Source: Sphingomonas panacis
GTDB lineage: Bacteria > Pseudomonadota > Alphaproteobacteria > Sphingomonadales > Sphingomonadaceae
Assembly (NCBI RefSeq): GCF_001717955.1
Contig: NZ_CP014168.1
Location: forward strand, 4,743,501 to 4,807,500
Direction of reading: 5' to 3'
Length of the DNA: 64,000 nt
Translations under genes and position numbers: made by a program
Notes under the pieces: model-generated
The model's database searches: none
The model's input: only the letters and a program-made list of their open reading frames with translations
Told to the model about the DNA's origin: nothing
In this document: positions 11,492 through 20,748 of the stretch, piece by piece
How the letters are laid out: every line of letters begins with the position of its first letter
Position numbering within the stretch: position 1 is the first letter of the stretch

Positions 11492-12159
11492 GACGCCCAC
11501 TCCGCGCGGTAATCGTGATTTTCGTCGACCATCGCCACGAGGCTGGTCGGGCCGCCGGCAGGGCAGCTATCGCGGCGGCCGGTCTGCGAGCCGGGCGTCA
11601 CCGGCGTGTCCGCCGCCAGCGCTTCGAGCAGCGCGGTGGTCTTGTCATAGTCGAGATCTTCGAAATTATCGTCGTTGACCTGAACCATCGGCGCATTGGC
11701 GCACGCGCCGAGACACTCGACCTCGGTCAGCGTGAACAGGCCGTCCGGGGTCGTATGCCCCTTCGACAAGCCCTTGTTCTTGCACGCGGCAAGCACATCG
11801 TCCGAGCCAGCGAGCAGGCACGGCGTCGTGCCGCAGACCTGAACGTGATATTTGCCGACGGGCGCCAGGTTGAACATCGTGTAGAAGGTCGCGACCTCGA
11901 ACACGCGCATGTACGGCACACCGATCTGGCGCGCGACATATTCGATCACCGGCACCGGCAGCCAGCCTTGCGTGTTGGTATCGGCACCGACCTGGCGCTG
12001 CGCCAGATCGAGGAACGGGATCGACGCCGACTGCTCGCGCCCCTTGGGGTAGCGGGCCAGGATCTCGTCGGCCTTGGCCTGATTTTCGGGCGTCCACGCG
12101 AACGCGCCCCAGCGCGCGCGGGTCTCTGCCTCGTCGGGGATTTTTGGGGCGTCGGCCAT
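11488..12159 (-). CDS. nuoE: NADH-quinone oxidoreductase subunit E (2Fe-2S)
   Basis: This 223-residue thioredoxin-fold subunit holds cluster N1a next to NuoF. The four cluster cysteines lie in CGTTPC and, about 40 residues later, in [11 protein letters not shown]. The N-terminal helical part ([34 protein letters not shown]) and the [15 protein letters not shown] segment are typical. A C-terminal extension of about 50 residues is poorly conserved. The ATG overlaps by one base the stop of the SnoaL-like gene upstream, and the stop overlaps the next small gene. Confidence 0.96.
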   Translation of the reverse strand: MADAPKIPDEAETRARWGAFAWTPENQAKADEILARYPKGREQSASIPFLDLAQRQVGADTNTQGWLPVPVIEYVARQIGVPYMRVFEVATFYTMFNLAPVGKYHVQVCGTTPCLLAGSDDVLAACKNKGLSKGHTTPDGLFTLTEVECLGACANAPMVQVNDDNFEDLDYDKTTALLEALAADTPVTPGSQTGRRDSCPAGGPTSLVAMVDENHDYRAEWAS

Positions 12160-12497
12160 TACCGGATGAACTCCACGCGGTCGACCTTGTCGCCGACGAA
12201 CGAATAGATGGACATGACTTCGAACGTCTCGCCACCGGGCGCGCGCGACACGTCTTCGTGCAGCACGACCGTTTCGCCGAGGACGTAGGATGTGAGGATT
12301 TCGGCGCGATTCTCCGGGAATTGCGCGAACATCGCCTTCAAGCCCGAGCGAACGCCTTCCTTGCCCTCGCGCACGACCGCGCCACGATAGGTCGCCTCGC
12401 AGGCCGTGTCGGTCATGTACTCGACATAGCCGTCCGCATCCTGCGCGTTGTAGAGCGCGATCATGCGATGGGTGGTCTCAAGCCGGGCGTCAGTCAT
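12159..12497 (-). CDS. SnoaL/NTF2-like protein inside the nuo operon
   Basis: This 112-residue protein has the pattern of a SnoaL-like cone fold: an N-terminal helix (ETTHRMIALYNAQDADGYVEYM), then strands (ATYRGAVVREGKEGVRSGLKAMF, TSYVLGETVVLHEDVSRAPGGETFEVMSIYSFVGDKVDRVEFIR). Members are small-molecule isomerases, hydrolases or binding proteins, and the substrate cannot be told here. I chose the ATG at 12497 (MTDARLETT). It overlaps the preceding small gene by 8 bases and nuoE by one, so it is co-translated with complex I subunits. Whether it works with complex I is unknown. Confidence 0.8.
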   Translation of the reverse strand: MTDARLETTHRMIALYNAQDADGYVEYMTDTACEATYRGAVVREGKEGVRSGLKAMFAQFPENRAEILTSYVLGETVVLHEDVSRAPGGETFEVMSIYSFVGDKVDRVEFIR

Positions 12498-12672
12498 GGC
12501 GCACCCGCATCCGAGCGCCGCGCTGCGCGACATAGGCGACCCACAGCGTCGAACCCAGGACGGCGACGATCATGCCGGCACCCGGCTGAAGCTGCGCGAC
12601 CGCGAACGCGGCGACCGCGATCGCCGCCGCGACGGCGACGAATACCCACATCGGGAAGACCGCGCCGCTCAC
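12490..12672 (-). CDS. Small membrane protein downstream of nuoD (60 aa)
   Basis: This 60-residue protein has two hydrophobic segments (about residues 8-28, [19 protein letters not shown], and 33-50, [18 protein letters not shown]) and a basic end ([10 protein letters not shown]). The function is unknown. The GTG start at 12672 overlaps the nuoD stop in a GTGA arrangement, matching the coupling style used elsewhere in this operon. An ATG at 12651 is possible but would shorten the first helix. It overlaps the SnoaL-like gene by 8 bases. Confidence 0.65.
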   Translation of the reverse strand: MSGAVFPMWVFVAVAAAIAVAAFAVAQLQPGAGMIVAVLGSTLWVAYVAQRGARMRVRHD

Positions 12673-13904
12673 CGGTCGCACTCGCCGAACACGATGTCCA
12701 TCGCGCCGAGGATGGCGGTGGTGTCGGCGAGCATGTGGCCCTTCGACATGAAATCCGCTGCCTGGAGATGCGAGAAGGCGGTCGGGCGGATCTTGCAGCG
12801 ATATGGCTTGTTGGTCCCGTCCGACACCAGATACACGCCGAACTCGCCCTTGGGGCTTTCGGTGCCGACGTACACGTCACCAGCAGGCACGTGGAAGCCC
12901 TCGGTATACAGCTTGAAGTGGTGGATCAGCGCTTCCATCGAGCGCTTCATCTCGCCGCGCTTGGGCGGCACCACCTTGCGGTCGAGGCTGGCGATCGGCC
13001 CCTCGGGCATTTCGCTCAGGCACTGGCGCATGATCCGCGCCGACTGGCGGACTTCCTCGACGCGCACCATGAAGCGATCGTAGCAGTCACCGCGCGTGCC
13101 GACCGGCACGTCGAAGTCCATCTTGGCATAGGCATCGTAGGGCTGCGATTTGCGCAGATCCCAGGCGATGCCCGAACCGCGGATCATCGGACCGGAGAAG
13201 CCCCATTTGATCGCGTCGTCGCGGCTCACCGTCGCGATATCGACGTTGCGCTGCTTGAAGATGCGGTTGTCGGCGACGAGGCTGATTGCATCCTCGAACA
13301 GACGCGGCAGCCGCGTATCGAGCCATTCGCCGATGTCGGCGAGCAGCTTGAGCGGCACATCCTGATGCACGCCGCCCGGCCGGAAATAGGCCGAGTGCAT
13401 GCGCGCGCCCGAAGCGCGCTCGAAGAAGTTGAGGCAATCCTCGCGGATTTCGAACAGCCACAGGTTCGGCGTCATCGCGCCGACGTCCATGACGTGCGAG
13501 CCGAGGTTGAGCATGTGGTTCGAAATGCGCGTCAGCTCGGCGAAGAACACGCGGAGATATTGCGCGCGGATCGGCACTTCGAGATCGAGCAGCTTCTCGA
13601 CCGCGAGCACATAGCTGTGCTCCATGCACAGCGGCGAGCAGTAATCGAGCCGGTCGAAATACGGCAGCGCCTGCATGTAGGTCTTGTATTCGATCAGCTT
13701 CTCGGTGCCGCGATGGAGCAGGCCGATGTGCGGATCGACGCGCTCGATGATTTCGCCATCGAGTTCCAGCACCAGACGCAACACGCCGTGCGCGGCCGGA
13801 TGCTGCGGGCCGAAGTTGATCGTGTAATTCTGGATGTCGATATCGCCGAGCGTGGGATCGGCAGCGTCGGTGACGCCCTCCAGCTTTTCGAGATAGTCGC
13901 TCAT
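12669..13904 (-). CDS. nuoD: NADH-quinone oxidoreductase subunit D (49 kDa)
   Basis: This 411-residue subunit, related to [NiFe] hydrogenase large subunits, forms the quinone-binding site together with NuoB. Conserved blocks include [22 protein letters not shown] (with the quinone-contacting HPAAHG loop), [31 protein letters not shown] and RGECYD-like RGDCYDRF. It is a separate gene, not a nuoCD fusion. It overlaps nuoC by 4 bases. Confidence 0.97.
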   Translation of the reverse strand: MSDYLEKLEGVTDAADPTLGDIDIQNYTINFGPQHPAAHGVLRLVLELDGEIIERVDPHIGLLHRGTEKLIEYKTYMQALPYFDRLDYCSPLCMEHSYVLAVEKLLDLEVPIRAQYLRVFFAELTRISNHMLNLGSHVMDVGAMTPNLWLFEIREDCLNFFERASGARMHSAYFRPGGVHQDVPLKLLADIGEWLDTRLPRLFEDAISLVADNRIFKQRNVDIATVSRDDAIKWGFSGPMIRGSGIAWDLRKSQPYDAYAKMDFDVPVGTRGDCYDRFMVRVEEVRQSARIMRQCLSEMPEGPIASLDRKVVPPKRGEMKRSMEALIHHFKLYTEGFHVPAGDVYVGTESPKGEFGVYLVSDGTNKPYRCKIRPTAFSHLQAADFMSKGHMLADTTAILGAMDIVFGECDR

Positions 13905-14728
13905 AGGTTCTGCCCCTTGCCGGGCGTCGGGACCACGTCCGGGTTCTGCGGCTTCGGTGTCGCGTCAGGCTCGGCCTTGCCCGCGCCAGTCTGCGCCGGA
14001 GTCTCGGTGGTCTTGACCTCGGTCGGCGCGGCCTTGGCGGATTGTGCCGCGTCCGCCTTCTGGATCTCGTCGGCCTTGAGCGGCGTGGGCGCGCCCTTTT
14101 CCTCGGGCAGCTTGGCCTTCTCGTCGCCGGGGAGGATATATTCCGCCCCTTCCCACGGGCTCATAAAGTCGAAATTGCGGAAATCCTGCGCAAGCTGGAC
14201 CGGCTCGTACACGACGCGCTTCGCTTCTTCCGAATAGCGCAACTCGACATATCCCGTGAGCGGGAAGTCCTTGCGCTGCGGATGGCCGCGAAAGCCGTAA
14301 TCGGTCAGGATGCGGCGCAGATCGGGGTTGCCCGAGAACAGCACGCCATACATGTCGTAGACTTCGCGTTCGAGCCAGCCGGCGACCGGCCAGATTCCCG
14401 TGACCGAGGGCACAGGCAGCGCATCATCGGTGCGGACATGCACGCGGATGCGGTGGTTGCGCGTCAGCGAGAGCAGGCAATAGACAACCTCGAAGCGCTC
14501 GACCCCGCGATCGGGATAATCGACGCCCGCGATTTCCATCAACTGCTGATATTCGAGGCCGGGCGTGTCGCGCAGCGCGATCATCGTTTCGACCAGGCTG
14601 TCGCGAACGACATGCAATGCGACCTCGCCGACCAGTTCGGTCGCGAGATCGAGCTTGCCGCCGAGCGCCGCGGTCGCCGCGTCGATCACGCCGTCGTTGA
14701 CGGCATAGGCTGGTGCGGGCGCCCTCAC
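13901..14728 (-). CDS. nuoC: NADH-quinone oxidoreductase subunit C with low-complexity C-terminal extension
   Basis: This 275-residue subunit supports the NuoD/NuoB module. The signature around [40 protein letters not shown] is complete. The conserved domain ends near residue 205 ([15 protein letters not shown]). The last about 65 residues are rich in Ala, Lys, Pro, Glu and Thr and look disordered. The start was set at the GTG at 14728, which overlaps the nuoB stop (GTGA); longer open frame upstream lies within nuoB. Confidence 0.94.
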   Translation of the reverse strand: MRAPAPAYAVNDGVIDAATAALGGKLDLATELVGEVALHVVRDSLVETMIALRDTPGLEYQQLMEIAGVDYPDRGVERFEVVYCLLSLTRNHRIRVHVRTDDALPVPSVTGIWPVAGWLEREVYDMYGVLFSGNPDLRRILTDYGFRGHPQRKDFPLTGYVELRYSEEAKRVVYEPVQLAQDFRNFDFMSPWEGAEYILPGDEKAKLPEEKGAPTPLKADEIQKADAAQSAKAAPTEVKTTETPAQTGAGKAEPDATPKPQNPDVVPTPGKGQNL

Positions 14729-15270
14729 CGTTCCACCGTTCCCGAGCGGCGAATCTTCCGCTGCAATTGCATGATGCCGTAGAGCAACGCCTCTGCGGTC
14801 GGCGGGCATCCCGGCACGTAGATATCGACCGGAACGACCCGGTCGCAACCGCGCACCACCGAATAGCTGTAATGGTAATAGCCGCCGCCATTGGCGCACG
14901 AGCCCATCGAGATGACGTACTTTGGCTCGCTCATCTGATCGTAGACGCGGCGCAGCGCGGGGGCCATCTTGTTGCAGAGCGTACCCGCGACGATCATCAC
15001 GTCCGACTGGCGCGGCGATGCGCGCGGCGCGGCACCGAACCGCTCGAGATCATAGCGCGGCATGTTGACGTGGATCATCTCGACCGCGCAGCATGCCAGA
15101 CCAAAGGTCATCCACCACAACGAGCCGGTGCGCGCCCACTGGAACAGCTCCTCGGTCGAGGTGACGAGGAAGCCCTTATCGGTCAGTTCGCCGTTGAGCC
15201 CGTCGAAAAAGCTCTGGTCGGGCGGCAGCAATACGTCGCCGCTCGCGGGACGGGTGAGTTCTACTCCCAT
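14725..15270 (-). CDS. nuoB: NADH-quinone oxidoreductase subunit B (cluster N2)
   Basis: This 181-residue subunit holds the N2 4Fe-4S cluster, the final electron donor to quinone. All four ligands are present: the tandem C60-C61 (GLACCAVEM), C125 (MGSCANGGG) and C155 (YVPGCPP). The start at 15270 gives the usual short N-terminus and overlaps the end of nuoA by 10 bases. Length is normal. Confidence 0.97.
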   Translation of the reverse strand: MGVELTRPASGDVLLPPDQSFFDGLNGELTDKGFLVTSTEELFQWARTGSLWWMTFGLACCAVEMIHVNMPRYDLERFGAAPRASPRQSDVMIVAGTLCNKMAPALRRVYDQMSEPKYVISMGSCANGGGYYHYSYSVVRGCDRVVPVDIYVPGCPPTAEALLYGIMQLQRKIRRSGTVER

Positions 15271-15647
15271 TCGAGAGCTCCCTTCTTCCAGGCATAGACG
15301 AGGCCGAGCGCCAGTTCGCCGATGAACACCATCATCGCGATCCACGCCGTCCAGCTCGCCCAGCCGCCGAATTTGAAGACGCTTACCGCCCACGGATAGA
15401 TGAAGGCCGCTTCCAGATCGAAGACGATGAACAGGATGGCGACCAGATAGAAGCGCACGTCGAACTGACTGCGCGGATCTTCGAACGCGGGGAAACCGCA
15501 TTCATATTCGCTGAGTTTTTCGGGGCTGGGCTTGTGCGCTCCCGTCAGCCGGCCGACGATGATCGGCAGGACGACGAAGGCGGTGGAAAGCGCCAGCGCC
15601 ACGCCGAGGAACAGCAGGATCGGCAGATATTGCAGCGGATCGAACAA
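15261..15647 (-). CDS. nuoA: NADH-quinone oxidoreductase subunit A
   Basis: This 128-residue, three-helix membrane subunit is the first gene of the nuo operon. The signature [40 protein letters not shown] is intact, including the acidic residues of helix 2. It is preceded by a 194-bp non-coding region that should hold the operon promoter. Confidence 0.97.
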   Translation of the reverse strand: MFDPLQYLPILLFLGVALALSTAFVVLPIIVGRLTGAHKPSPEKLSEYECGFPAFEDPRSQFDVRFYLVAILFIVFDLEAAFIYPWAVSVFKFGGWASWTAWIAMMVFIGELALGLVYAWKKGALEWE

Positions 15648-15841
15648 TGGGCTTCTCGCAGGTGCGAAGTGGATGACCGGGGCTTTAGGACGATGGTTTC
15701 AGCCGGGCAAGGGCATGGGGCGGTGAGAATGAATCGCAACAACCAACGCATACCCGGCACGGCCCATCGACACGCCCCCATACACCGCTAAACGGCTGTG
15801 CGCGTTAACAATTTATAGTAATCGCCGCCGCCGCGGCGCGA
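15648..15841. promoter_or_regulatory. Non-coding region upstream of nuoA (likely operon promoter)
   Basis: This 194-bp stretch separates suhB (ending at 15842) from nuoA. Because fourteen nuo genes run leftward without a comparable gap, the main promoter should be here. It contains the AT-richest run nearby (around 15806-15823, GTTAACAATTTATAGTAA), a GC palindrome next to it (CCGCCGCCGCGGCG), and no gene I can support. I could not pick a convincing -35/-10 pair. Confidence 0.4.
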
Positions 15842-16654
15842 TCAGCGCAGGGCGCTGGCGATCAGCTTGTGGAGACGCGACTGGAGCGCATCGTTCGCCG
15901 CGAGAAATTCGTTGCGCTCCATCATCTTGTCACCGCCGCGGAAATCGGTGACGAACCCGCCCGCTTCCTTGACGAGCAGCATGCCCGCGGCGACGTCCCA
16001 CGGCTTCAGGCTCGATTCCCAGAAGCCATCGAACCGCCCCGCCGCCACCCAGGCGAGATCGAGCGCGGCGGAACCGAGCCGCCGGATGCCAGCCACTTCC
16101 GGCGCGACCGCGCCGAAGATGCGGCTCCACTGCGCGAAATCGCCGTGGCCGAGGAACGGGATGCCGGTGGCGATCACCGACTCGGAGAGATCCCGGCGTG
16201 CCGAAACGCGCAGGCGCTGCTCCTGCACCCAGGCCCCCCTGCCCTTCTCGGCCCAGAAGCTCTCATCGGTGAGCGGCTGATAGACCACGCCCGAGGTGAT
16301 CTCGCGCTTGCCGTTCACCATCGGCTCCTCGACCGCGATCGAGATCGAGAAGTGCGGGATACCGTGGAGGAAATTGGTGGTGCCATCGAGCGGATCGACG
16401 ATGAAACGCGGCTTGGACGGATCACCGGCGATCTCGCCGCGCTCTTCCATCAGGAAACCCCAGTCGGGGCGCGCCTTGGACAGTTCCTCGTAGATCGTCT
16501 GTTCGGCGCGCTGATCGGCCATCGACACGAAATCGGCCGGGCCCTTGCGGCTGACCTGAAGGTGCTGAACCTCGTTGAAATCACGACGCAAGCGCGGCGC
16601 GGCCTTGCGCGCGGCGCGGTCCATGACGGTGAGGAGGCCGGAATGGGATGCCAT
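15842..16654 (-). CDS. suhB: Inositol monophosphatase family protein (SuhB-like)
   Basis: This 270-residue protein belongs to the Mg2+-dependent, Li+-sensitive inositol monophosphatase family. The metal-binding motif DPLDGTTN (residues 87-94), the upstream glutamate region (LMEERGE) and the C-terminal WDVAAGMLLVKEAGG motif are present. In bacteria, SuhB also binds RNA polymerase and Nus factors for rRNA transcription, though the phosphatase substrate is often unknown. It lies downstream of efp on the same strand, separated by 118 bp that contain a palindromic repeat. Confidence 0.9.
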   Translation of the reverse strand: MASHSGLLTVMDRAARKAAPRLRRDFNEVQHLQVSRKGPADFVSMADQRAEQTIYEELSKARPDWGFLMEERGEIAGDPSKPRFIVDPLDGTTNFLHGIPHFSISIAVEEPMVNGKREITSGVVYQPLTDESFWAEKGRGAWVQEQRLRVSARRDLSESVIATGIPFLGHGDFAQWSRIFGAVAPEVAGIRRLGSAALDLAWVAAGRFDGFWESSLKPWDVAAGMLLVKEAGGFVTDFRGGDKMMERNEFLAANDALQSRLHKLIASALR

Positions 16655-16680
16655 TGTGTTTGTCTTTCTTCTCCCCTCCA

Positions 16681-16768
16681 GCTTGCGGGAGGGGTCGGGG
16701 GAGGGCCTGTCAACAAACGCGAAGCCGGAGACGTGCCCTCCCCTAGCCCCTCCCGCAAGCGGGAGGGG
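16681..16768. repeat. Intergenic palindromic repeat between efp and suhB
   Basis: Two 25-bp arms (16681-16705 and 16736-16760) are inverted copies with about three mismatches, both containing GCTTGCGGGAGGGG. The right arm is itself part of a second hairpin (CCTCCCGC AA GCGGGAGG). It resembles the CTCCC/GGGAG repeat at 40971-41136. It could act as a transcript-stabilising or attenuating stem-loop. Confidence 0.7.
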
Positions 16769-16772
16769 GACT

Positions 16773-17336
16773 TTAGTCCGCGCGCTTCACATATGTGCGC
16801 TCGTAGACATCGACCACGATCTTCGTGCCCGCGCCGATATGCGGCGGCACCATCACGCGCACGCCGTTATCGAGAATCGCCGGCTTGTAGCTCGACGAGG
16901 CGGTCTGCCCCTTCACCACCGCGTCAGCCTCGACGATCGTGGCTTCGATCTGGCTCGGCAGCTCGACCGAGATCGGGCGCTCGTCGTACAATTCCATCAC
17001 GACGTCCATACCGTCCTGAAGGAACTCGGCGGCATCGCCGAGGATGCCGGCATCAAGCGTGATCTGCTCGTAATTGTCCTTGTCCATGAAGGTCAGCGCG
17101 TCGCCGTCGCGGAACAGGAACTGGAAATCCTTGGTGTCGAGCCGGATGCGCTCCACCGTCTCGGCCGAGCGGAAGCGGACGTTGTTCTTGCGGCCGTCGA
17201 TGAGATTCTTCATCTCGACCTGCATGTACGCGCCGCCCTTGCCGGGCTGGGTGTGCTGAATCTTGACGGCTTTCCAGATGCCGCCTTCATATTCGATGAT
17301 ATTGCCGGGACGAATGTCCACGCCGCTGATCTTCAT
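16773..17336 (-). CDS. efp: Translation elongation factor P
   Basis: This 187-residue protein has the three beta-barrel domains of EF-P, which relieves ribosome stalling at polyproline stretches. The loop that contacts the P-site tRNA is PGKGGA (31-36) with Lys33 at the modification position. The C-terminal [36 protein letters not shown] block is typical. Lysine rather than arginine suggests EpmA-type or no modification; no modifying enzyme gene is in the window. It is 42 bp downstream of the M23 peptidase gene. Confidence 0.96.
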   Translation of the reverse strand: MKISGVDIRPGNIIEYEGGIWKAVKIQHTQPGKGGAYMQVEMKNLIDGRKNNVRFRSAETVERIRLDTKDFQFLFRDGDALTFMDKDNYEQITLDAGILGDAAEFLQDGMDVVMELYDERPISVELPSQIEATIVEADAVVKGQTASSSYKPAILDNGVRVMVPPHIGAGTKIVVDVYERTYVKRAD

Positions 17337-17378
17337 TGGGTGTACCTGTGGAAAGAGCGAAGGCTGCGGCCTTTAGCC

Positions 17379-17999
17379 TCAGCCGCCCGATCCGGCAACC
17401 CGCCGCCCGGTGAGATAGGGAAACGGGTCGACATCCTCGCCTTCGTACCAATGCTGATCGGGCATGGTGCGGGTGAGGCTGAAATGGAGGTGAAAGTTCC
17501 CCGCCCCCGCGTCGCCGGTGTCGCCGACATAGCCGAGCGGATCGCCGGTGCGTACCCGCTGCCCTTCATGCAGCCCCGGCGCGTAGCCGGAAAGGTGCGC
17601 GTAATAATAGGTCCAGTCGCGCGCCGGGGAGCGGACATAGATGGTGGTGCCGCCAGCATTGCTCTCGAACAGCTTTTCGACGACGCCGGGAGCCGCCGCC
17701 GTCACCAAAGTCCCGGCGGCGGCGGGGATGTCGGTGCCGTGATGTGCGCGCAGACCATTCTCGCGCGGATCGCCCCAGGTGTCGGTGATCGCCGCGCGCG
17801 CCACCCCGGCCACGGGCACGGCGAGCAGCCCGACGGGCGGGCGCGGCGCCGCCTGCACCGCGGGCTTTGTCGGCACCGCGTGCGAACGTGCTGACGTGGA
17901 TGCCGTCGTGCCCGGCGCGTCAGGGAGGTTCAGCAGCGCCAGCCACCCCGCGACCAGCAGGGCGGCGGCCAGGATCAGGACGAGACCGAGCCGCCCCAC
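17379..17999 (-). CDS. M23 family (LytM-like) metallopeptidase
   Basis: This 206-residue protein has one N-terminal membrane anchor or signal segment (residues 4-25), a Pro/Ala/Thr linker and a LytM domain. The zinc ligands are present: H86-x3-D90 (HHGTD) and H170-x-H172 (FHLHF), plus the catalytic-type H135 in YYYAHL. It is probably a peptidoglycan endopeptidase acting in the periplasm. It begins one base after the L,D-transpeptidase gene, so the two are almost certainly co-transcribed. Confidence 0.88.
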   Translation of the reverse strand: MGRLGLVLILAAALLVAGWLALLNLPDAPGTTASTSARSHAVPTKPAVQAAPRPPVGLLAVPVAGVARAAITDTWGDPRENGLRAHHGTDIPAAAGTLVTAAAPGVVEKLFESNAGGTTIYVRSPARDWTYYYAHLSGYAPGLHEGQRVRTGDPLGYVGDTGDAGAGNFHLHFSLTRTMPDQHWYEGEDVDPFPYLTGRRVAGSGG

Positions 18000-18000
18000 G

Positions 18001-19008
18001 TTATTCCTGGAAGACGGCGGGCGTGCCGGGCTTGATCATCAGCGACAGCCGGGCGACGTCCCAGTTGGTGAGGCGGATGCAGCCGTGGCTCTCGGCGCGG
18101 CCGATCGTCGAGGGTTCGGGCGTGCCGTGGATGCCGTAATGCGGCTTGGAAAGATCGAGCCACACCACCCCGACCGGCCCATTCGGCCCCGGCGGCAGCG
18201 TCGCTTTCTTCTGGCCCTTCTTGGCATCCCAGAACAGCTTCGGGTTGTAGTGGAACGGCGGGTTGTAGGCCGGGCCGAGAATCTTCCAGGTGCCGATCGG
18301 CAGCGGATCGTGCTTGCTGCCCATCGTCGCCTGGAACTGCGCGATCAGCTTGCCGTCGGCATCGAGAACGCGCAGCACCGAATCCGATTTGTCGACGACG
18401 ATCTTGGCGCCCTGCGGCTGTTTCGAATCGACGTTGAGGCCGCTCAGCGTCTGGCGCCACTTTTCGGGCAGCTTGGCATCGTAATCGCGTGCGGTGGCGA
18501 TCGCGTTGGGCACGGTGATCTTCACGCCGGGCGACAGCTTCGTGTCGCCGCTGTTGAGCGCAATCAGCACCGCTGGCGTGGTGTGGAACATCTCGCCGAA
18601 CTTCTCCATCGCGTTGCGATAGCCGAGTTCGGGCAAGGCCGCCTGCTTGGCCGGGTTTTTCGGCAGCGGATTGGTGTATGGGCCGGCGAGCAGTTCGGGG
18701 GTGAGCGTCACGGTCTGCGTGGCAGGGATGTTCTGGTATTTCGAGAGCGCGGCTTGGGTCGGCTTGTCGAGCGCTCCGGTCACATCGAGGCCATTCGCCT
18801 CCTGAAAACCCTTCACCGCGGACGTCAGCGACATGCCGGCTTTGCCGTCGAGTACCCCGGGCGAGAAGCCGAGATGATCGAGAATGACCTGCGTCTGGAG
18901 CACCCTTTTCTCGACGGTAGCGGCAGTTTTGGTTCCAGCCCCGGACGCGGGAACAGGCCCAAGCGAGGCAGACGCCAGACAAGCCGCGATCAGGACTGTT
19001 CTTCTCAT
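18001..19008 (-). CDS. L,D-transpeptidase with peptidoglycan-binding domain
   Basis: This 335-residue protein has a cleavable signal peptide (about 1-23, ending ASG-AG), a helical peptidoglycan-binding domain (about 35-95, LDHLGFSPGVLDGKAGMSLTSAVKGFQ), and a YkuD catalytic domain. The active-site motif HGTPEPSTIGRAESHGCIRL carries the cysteine nucleophile and both histidines. It should form 3-3 crosslinks or attach proteins to peptidoglycan in the periplasm. It heads a run with the M23 peptidase and lies divergent to a DUF882 cell-wall protein, forming a small cell-wall locus. Confidence 0.9.
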   Translation of the reverse strand: MRRTVLIAACLASASLGPVPASGAGTKTAATVEKRVLQTQVILDHLGFSPGVLDGKAGMSLTSAVKGFQEANGLDVTGALDKPTQAALSKYQNIPATQTVTLTPELLAGPYTNPLPKNPAKQAALPELGYRNAMEKFGEMFHTTPAVLIALNSGDTKLSPGVKITVPNAIATARDYDAKLPEKWRQTLSGLNVDSKQPQGAKIVVDKSDSVLRVLDADGKLIAQFQATMGSKHDPLPIGTWKILGPAYNPPFHYNPKLFWDAKKGQKKATLPPGPNGPVGVVWLDLSKPHYGIHGTPEPSTIGRAESHGCIRLTNWDVARLSLMIKPGTPAVFQE

Positions 19009-19024
19009 CGTTTCAACATCCTAG

Positions 19025-19627
19025 ATGACTTTCATGCCATCAACGACAGACTCCGCGGTTGTTTCCGCGCCGCAACGAATCCTCTCACGCCGCGGGCTTC
19101 TCGGCGGCCTCGCCGGGCTTGGCGCCATCGCGGCGATGCCCGGCCCGGCGCGCGCGCTTGCCGGCACGCGCGAATGGCGGCTCGCGATTCGCAACGTCCA
19201 CACCAACGAGAGCGTCGACGCGCTGTTCGCGCGCAACGGCCAGTTCGTGCCTGAGGGCCTTGCCGAACTGAACCACGGTCTGCGCGACTGGCGCACCGGC
19301 CAATCGACGATCATGGACCGAAAGCTGCTCGCGCTGCTGGTCAGCCTGCGCCGCACGCTCGACGTCGGCGACAATCGCAAGATCGACCTGATCTCGGGCT
19401 ATCGCTCGCCCAAGACCAACGCGGGCTTGCGCGCGCGCGGCGGCCAGCACACCGGCGTCGCCAGCCGAAGCCAGCACATGCTCGGCAAGGCGACCGACAT
19501 CATGGTGCCCGGCGTGTCGCTCGATAAGCTGCACCGTGCGGCGCTGGCGCTCGGCGGCGGCGGGGTCGGCTTCTATCCGCGCGACGGCTTCGTGCATGTC
19601 GATACCGGGCGCGTGCGCCACTGGTGA
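19025..19627 (+). CDS. DUF882/YcbK-like peptidase M15 family protein, Tat-exported
   Basis: This 200-residue protein has a twin-arginine signal (SRRGLL at 21-26, followed by a hydrophobic stretch to about residue 46) and a DUF882 domain. Predicted zinc ligands are H151 and D158 (SQHMLGKATD) and H191 (FVHVD), as in D-Ala-D-Ala-type peptidases. It probably trims or modifies peptidoglycan. It starts only 16 bp from the divergent L,D-transpeptidase start, so the promoters must overlap the coding regions or the true start lies slightly downstream. No clear Shine-Dalgarno sequence precedes the ATG. Confidence 0.88.
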   Translation: MTFMPSTTDSAVVSAPQRILSRRGLLGGLAGLGAIAAMPGPARALAGTREWRLAIRNVHTNESVDALFARNGQFVPEGLAELNHGLRDWRTGQSTIMDRKLLALLVSLRRTLDVGDNRKIDLISGYRSPKTNAGLRARGGQHTGVASRSQHMLGKATDIMVPGVSLDKLHRAALALGGGGVGFYPRDGFVHVDTGRVRHW

Positions 19628-19736
19628 GCAGGTGCCGGTTGCGACTGGACCGGGTTTCGCTTGATCGCAGCACCGCTTGCGCTCAGGCACGAGCGCACAG
19701 TGACCCATAACCGCGTTATTCTGGCTTTCAAAAGAC

Positions 19737-20000
19737 ATGCCTCAGGCCAAACACCGCTATGAGGTGATCTTTGCGGTACAATCCGTTCTGGCCGCGGGGC
19801 CGCCCGGCACCTTCGGTTGGTCCTGGATCAGGATCGATGCGGAAGGCTTTGTCTCGGTACGCGGCAAGGTTCACCGGACGATGCGCGCCGCGATCGATGA
19901 CGCCGCCGTCCATCGCAGCGAACACGACGGAGGCGAAATACGCGTCAACCTCATGGACACGCCGCGCGAGGATGCGCCGGGCGTGACCTATCTCGTGTGA
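19737..20000 (+). CDS. Hypothetical protein (87 aa)
   Basis: I do not recognise this 87-residue protein. It has no signal peptide or membrane segment, is mixed alpha/beta in character (RYEVIFAVQSVLA, WSWIRIDAEGFVSVRGKVHRTMRAAIDDAAVH), and its third codon positions are GC-rich as in true genes here. There is no obvious ribosome site. It stands alone between the DUF882 gene and the convergent thiE. Confidence 0.5.
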   Translation: MPQAKHRYEVIFAVQSVLAAGPPGTFGWSWIRIDAEGFVSVRGKVHRTMRAAIDDAAVHRSEHDGGEIRVNLMDTPREDAPGVTYLV

Positions 20001-20020
20001 TTCGCGTCAGGCGGAGCCGA

Positions 20021-20701
20021 TCAGCCCAGCACCGCCGCGAACGCCTTCACCGCCGCGACCTCGTCACCGCCCCACACCGCGCCCGACACCGCAAGGAAAT
20101 CGGCGCCGGCCATGACCAGCGGCGCGGCGTTGGCGGGGGTGATGCCGCCGATCGCGACGCTCGGCAGTTCGAACATCGTCGCCCACCAGCTCAGGATCAC
20201 CGGCTCGGGATGGTGCTCGACCGCCTTGGTGGTGGTTGGATAGAAAGCGCCGAACGCAACATAGTCGGCCCCCGCCTCGCCCGCTTCCATCGCGAGGTGG
20301 CGGCTGTCGTGGCACGTCACGCCGATCTGCGCGTTGGGGCCGAGCACGCTGCGCGCCTCACGCGGGTCGCCGTCATCCTGCCCGAGATGCACACCGTCCG
20401 CGCCGAGTCGCTTGGCGAGCGAAATGCTGTCGTTGACGAGGAACGCCACGTCACGCTCCGCACAGATGCGCTGAAGCGGTTCGGCAAGAGCTGCCGCCGC
20501 GTGCTGGTCGATATCCTTGATGCGGAACTGGAACGCGGCGACCGGCCCGGCATCGAGCGCACGCGCGAGCCGGTCGGCGAACCCGCCGGTCACGTCGAGC
20601 GGCGAGATCAGGTAAAGCTGGCATGGCGGCCGGCGGTCGTCACGGCGAAACTGTTTCGCGAAATCGGGATCGAGCGGGCCGAGCGGATCATCTTCTGTCA
20701 T
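20021..20701 (-). CDS. thiE: Thiamine phosphate synthase
   Basis: This 226-residue TIM-barrel enzyme couples HMP-pyrophosphate with thiazole phosphate to give thiamine phosphate. Recognisable family positions are [31 protein letters not shown] (with the phosphate/Mg-binding DD), [23 protein letters not shown], and [29 protein letters not shown]. The usual VRVKDKD-type loop is slightly divergent. An N-terminal extension of about 25 residues precedes the barrel. It lies 47 bp downstream of the glutathione peroxidase gene; no TPP riboswitch fits in that space. Confidence 0.85.
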   Translation of the reverse strand: MTEDDPLGPLDPDFAKQFRRDDRRPPCQLYLISPLDVTGGFADRLARALDAGPVAAFQFRIKDIDQHAAAALAEPLQRICAERDVAFLVNDSISLAKRLGADGVHLGQDDGDPREARSVLGPNAQIGVTCHDSRHLAMEAGEAGADYVAFGAFYPTTTKAVEHHPEPVILSWWATMFELPSVAIGGITPANAAPLVMAGADFLAVSGAVWGGDEVAAVKAFAAVLG

Positions 20702-20748
20702 GGCGCCGCCCTAGCGCGCGGATCGCCGCAACGAAACCCGGCGCGCGT

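Noticed and set aside
12144..14237. Nearly 700-codon open frame opposite nuoD and nuoC
   Set aside because: nuoD and nuoC are certain; this frame has no recognisable domain and antisense-type composition.
20702..20748. TPP riboswitch upstream of thiE
   Set aside because: Only 47 bp separate thiE from the preceding gene and no thi-box sequence is seen.
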